From: 2-01-FULL-49-22 sp964639445
Lineage (GTDB): Bacteria > Patescibacteriota > Saccharimonadia > Saccharimonadales > UBA10212
Length of the DNA: 13,396 nt
Direction: 5' to 3'
NCBI GenBank assembly: GCA_964639445.1
Contig: CAZXDA010000015.1
Span: 1-13,396 of the forward strand
A model generated the notes under the pieces. That model saw only the letters and a program-made list of their open reading frames with translations. It ran no database searches and was not told the DNA's origin. This document shows positions 11,574 through 13,396 of the stretch, one piece after another (within the stretch, counting starts at the first letter, position 1; every line of letters begins with the position of its first letter). Position numbers and translations under genes: made by a program.

Positions 11574-12026
11574 ATGTCCATGCTGGAGAAGATTGAGCGC
11601 GACTTAAAAACCGCGATGCTAGCTGGTGATAAAACTAAAGTTGAAACTCTACGCGGTCTAAAAAGCGCTATTTTAAATGAAGCTATAGCTGCCGGCGCCA
11701 AAGAAGTAGGATTAACAGATGAGCAGATTCAGAAGGTACTTGCCCGCGAATCTAAAAAGCGGGCTGAAGCCGCTCAGCTTTATAAACAAGGCGGCAATAC
11801 ACAGCGCGCCAATGCCGAACTGGCTGAAAAAGCCATCATTGATAGTTATTTGCCGCAGCAAATAGATGGGGATACTATCGCCGCTGCCGTTGACGAAGAG
11901 ATTGCCAAATTGGCTTCGCCGCAACTATCTGATATGGGCAAAATTATCGGCGCTGTTAAAGTTAGGCTTGGAGCCGGTGCCGATGGCGGCACCATCGCCC
12001 GTATTGTAAAGGAAAAACTGCAGTGA
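11574..12026 (+). CDS. GatB/YqeY domain protein
   Basis: The 150-aa, mostly helical protein begins MSMLEKIERDLKTAMLAGDK, matching the YqeY-type opening M-S-x-L-E. It continues LRGLKSAILNEAI, RESKKRAEAAQLYKQGG, AIIDSYLPQQI and a C-terminal domain with MGKIIGAVKVRL. This is the domain shared with the tail of GatB/GatE in the tRNA amidotransferases, where it contacts the tRNA. The function of stand-alone YqeY proteins is not settled. Start choice: ATG at 11574 fits the family, but ATG at 11580 lies 6 nt after GATAAT (11568-11573), the leaderless spacing seen elsewhere here; the -35 there is poor. The stop TGA overlaps the GTG start of adk (GTGA), so the two are coupled. Confidence 0.9.
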   Translation: MSMLEKIERDLKTAMLAGDKTKVETLRGLKSAILNEAIAAGAKEVGLTDEQIQKVLARESKKRAEAAQLYKQGGNTQRANAELAEKAIIDSYLPQQIDGDTIAAAVDEEIAKLASPQLSDMGKIIGAVKVRLGAGADGGTIARIVKEKLQ

Positions 12027-12568
12027 TAATCCTTTTTGGCGTAGTTGGTAGCGGCAAAAGCGAGCAGGCTAATCGCCTAGAGCAAAAATTGGCTTGCCCG
12101 CATATTACAGTCAGCCTGCTGCTTCATCAAAGACAGAACCGGCAATGGGAAGAATTAATTAAAGAAGGCAGATTGGTGCCCGATGACGGTGTTATTTCGG
12201 TTCTGGAGACGGAGCTTGCCAAAATTGACGCGGCCAGGTACGAATTCATTTTAGACGGTGCGCCACGCTCTACCGGGCAAGCGGAGTGGCTAGTTAAAAA
12301 AATCAAATCCGGGTCGGTGAAGCTGACGGCCATTATTCATCTTAAAGTCTCCAAAGAGACAACCATGATCAGACTGCTTAAACGCGGGCGGGAGGACGAT
12401 AAAAAAGAGATTATTGCTGAGAGGTTTAAACAATACGAGGCCATTACCACTCCAGTACTTGATTATTTAAGAGCTCAAGGCCTAAAGATTAATGAAGTAG
12501 ATGGTGAGTGGTCGGCGGATGTGGTGGAGCGCCAAATCTGGCAAGTTATAAAAGACAAACTGTCGTGA
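12023..12568 (+). CDS. adk: Adenylate kinase-family nucleotide kinase (divergent)
   Basis: The 181-aa P-loop kinase has GVVGSGKS (6-13; typical Adk is GPPGxGKGT), the NMP-binding stretch EGRLVPDDGVI (48-58), DGAPRS (78-83; typical DGFPR), and a second Arg-rich region RLLKRGREDD (117-126) with a short LID lacking the four-Cys zinc site. IAERFKQYEAITTPVLDYL and EVDG close the fold as in adenylate kinases. The substitutions in the P-loop and DGFPR motifs leave AMP specificity uncertain; another NMP kinase activity is possible. The start GTG at 12023 overlaps the yqeY stop by 3 bp, with a weak GGA 9 nt upstream. The map gene follows, as in the spc-type adk-map order, which supports the Adk call. 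Confidence 0.85.
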   Translation: MIILFGVVGSGKSEQANRLEQKLACPHITVSLLLHQRQNRQWEELIKEGRLVPDDGVISVLETELAKIDAARYEFILDGAPRSTGQAEWLVKKIKSGSVKLTAIIHLKVSKETTMIRLLKRGREDDKKEIIAERFKQYEAITTPVLDYLRAQGLKINEVDGEWSADVVERQIWQVIKDKLS

Positions 12569-12700
12569 CTAAGTCACTCCAATTCACATTTCACATTTCA
12601 CATTTCACCTTAATTTCTCAATTATCATTTATCAAACATAGGAAATTGGGAATTGTTAATTTATTGAAAATTGTTAATTGTAAATTGAAAATTGCGATTT
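12569..12700. repeat. Intergenic heptamer-word arrays (CACATTT and AATTGNN)
   Basis: CACATTT is repeated three and a half times with period 7 (12585-12609). AATT words follow, then GGAAATTGGGAATTG and AATTGTT, AATTGTA, AATTGAA copies at about 7- or 14-bp period (12642-12694). The 147-bp adk-map gap consists of this plus the map ribosome-binding site. I see no clear promoter or terminator in it. Confidence 0.6.
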
Positions 12701-12715
12701 CCGAGAGAGGTTATT

Positions 12716-13396
12716 TTGCGGCCTAAATCAGATACGGAAATCGCCGCCATGCGCGAGGGTGGCCGAATGCTGGCTTCTGTATTGGATATGCTAAAAAGCA
12801 CCATTAAACCCGGGGTTAGTACCAAGGAACTGTCAGACTTAGCGGCCAGGGAAATCAAAAAATTAGGCGGACAACCGTCTTTTTTAAATCATGACAACTT
12901 CCCCGAAGCCATGTGTGTTTCTATTAACAGTGAACTAGTGCATGGTCTGCCCTCGCCAAAGAAAATAATTCGCGTCGGTGACGTGGTTGGCCTGGATTTT
13001 GGCGTAGTCTATAAGGGCCTGGTTACGGATGGCGCCATGACAATATACGTAGGTGATAGACCGCCGGCAGATGTGCGGCGACTACTGGAAGGCACCCAAA
13101 AAGCCCTAAATGCCGGAGTTGATGCTGTTAAAGGTTCCGGCACGCGTGTTGGTGATATTAGTGCGGCTGTGCAAAAAACACTTGAGCAGTGTAAATTAGG
13201 AATCATTCGTGATCTTGTGGGGCATGGGGTGGGCGATAAGGTGCATGAGCCGCCGAATATCCCCAACTACGGTGTGGCTGGTACAGGGCAGATGTTATCT
13301 GCCGGTATGACAATTGCGATTGAGCCCATGGCATCACTTGGTGATTGGCAGATAAGAATCGCCCCCGATAAATGGACAGTGGTAATGGCTGACGGC
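12716..13396 (+). CDS. map: Methionine aminopeptidase type I (3' partial)
   Basis: It removes the initiator Met after deformylation. 227 codons are present before the window ends. The pita-bread-fold residues align with E. coli: His76 (ELVHGLP; His79), metal ligands Asp94 and Asp105 (LDFGVVYKGLVTDGA; 97 and 108), His170 (GHGVG; 171), His177 (178) and Glu203 (IEPM; 204). The last metal ligand Glu (235 in E. coli) lies beyond the window. The start is TTG at 12716 (RPKSDTEIAAMREGG), with GAGAGG ~5 nt upstream; the in-frame ATG at 12749 would cut off the conserved first helix. It follows adk after a 147-bp word-array gap, so it may have its own promoter or be read through from rpsU-yqeY-adk. Confidence 0.95.
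   Translation, partial: MRPKSDTEIAAMREGGRMLASVLDMLKSTIKPGVSTKELSDLAAREIKKLGGQPSFLNHDNFPEAMCVSINSELVHGLPSPKKIIRVGDVVGLDFGVVYKGLVTDGAMTIYVGDRPPADVRRLLEGTQKALNAGVDAVKGSGTRVGDISAAVQKTLEQCKLGIIRDLVGHGVGDKVHEPPNIPNYGVAGTGQMLSAGMTIAIEPMASLGDWQIRIAPDKWTVVMADG

Noticed and set aside
12585..12609. CACATTT repeats as the start of a CRISPR array
   Set aside because: Units are only 7 bp with no spacers, and no cas genes are present.

Overview
The window looks like chromosomal DNA of a small-genome bacterium of the Candidate Phyla Radiation (Patescibacteria), most probably Saccharibacteria. The grounds are a short IF-2 (587 aa), a ribosomal protein S1 with four S1 domains, an Fmt of the 'FFGNE' type, a small protein resembling the DUF5663 family, tight gene packing, and TAA, TAG and TGA all used as stops (so no UGA recoding). 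This assignment comes from protein recognition by eye, not from a search. No rRNA, tRNA, CRISPR array, transposase or complete mobile element is visible.

Layout: (1) 1-647, 3' end of a large surface- or fibre-like protein. (2) 656-1976, minus strand: a ROK sugar kinase followed by an HExxH metallopeptidase with a zinc ribbon. (3) 2195-5074, plus: rpsA-infB operon. (4) 5075-5390, non-coding: a long imperfect hairpin (candidate structured RNA or MITE-like element), a REP-like repeat and a promoter. (5) 5391-6955, plus: two overlapping ORFs that probably make one acidic, coiled-coil, membrane-anchored protein, now split by a frame change. (6) 6995-7351, plus: the DUF5663-like protein, whose 3' end overlaps fmt antisense. 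(7) 10699-7311, minus: priA-def-fmt. (8) 10904-11206, plus: winged-helix regulator. (9) 11265-13396, plus: rpsU-yqeY-adk-map, with map running off the end.

Much of the window serves one process, the start of translation and processing of the first methionine: S1, IF-2, S21, Met-tRNA formyltransferase, peptide deformylase, methionine aminopeptidase and a GatB/YqeY protein. Several genes (ROK kinase, priA, rpsU) have a -10-like hexamer only 6-7 nt before the start codon and no Shine-Dalgarno sequence, so they probably give leaderless mRNAs. Others (rpsA, infB, the DUF5663-like gene, map) have clear Shine-Dalgarno sequences.

The most unusual features are not genes. A perfect 18-bp inverted repeat with a GAAA loop lies in frame inside infB, and a perfect 38-bp palindrome lies in frame inside fmt. 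A roughly 144-nt, almost fully self-complementary element follows infB. A 14-bp-arm inverted repeat covers the rpsU promoter. Four to five intergenic regions are built from degenerate 7-8 bp word arrays, a different word in each, several arranged as inverted pairs. A REP-like repeat is translated in frame at the N-terminus of the metallopeptidase.
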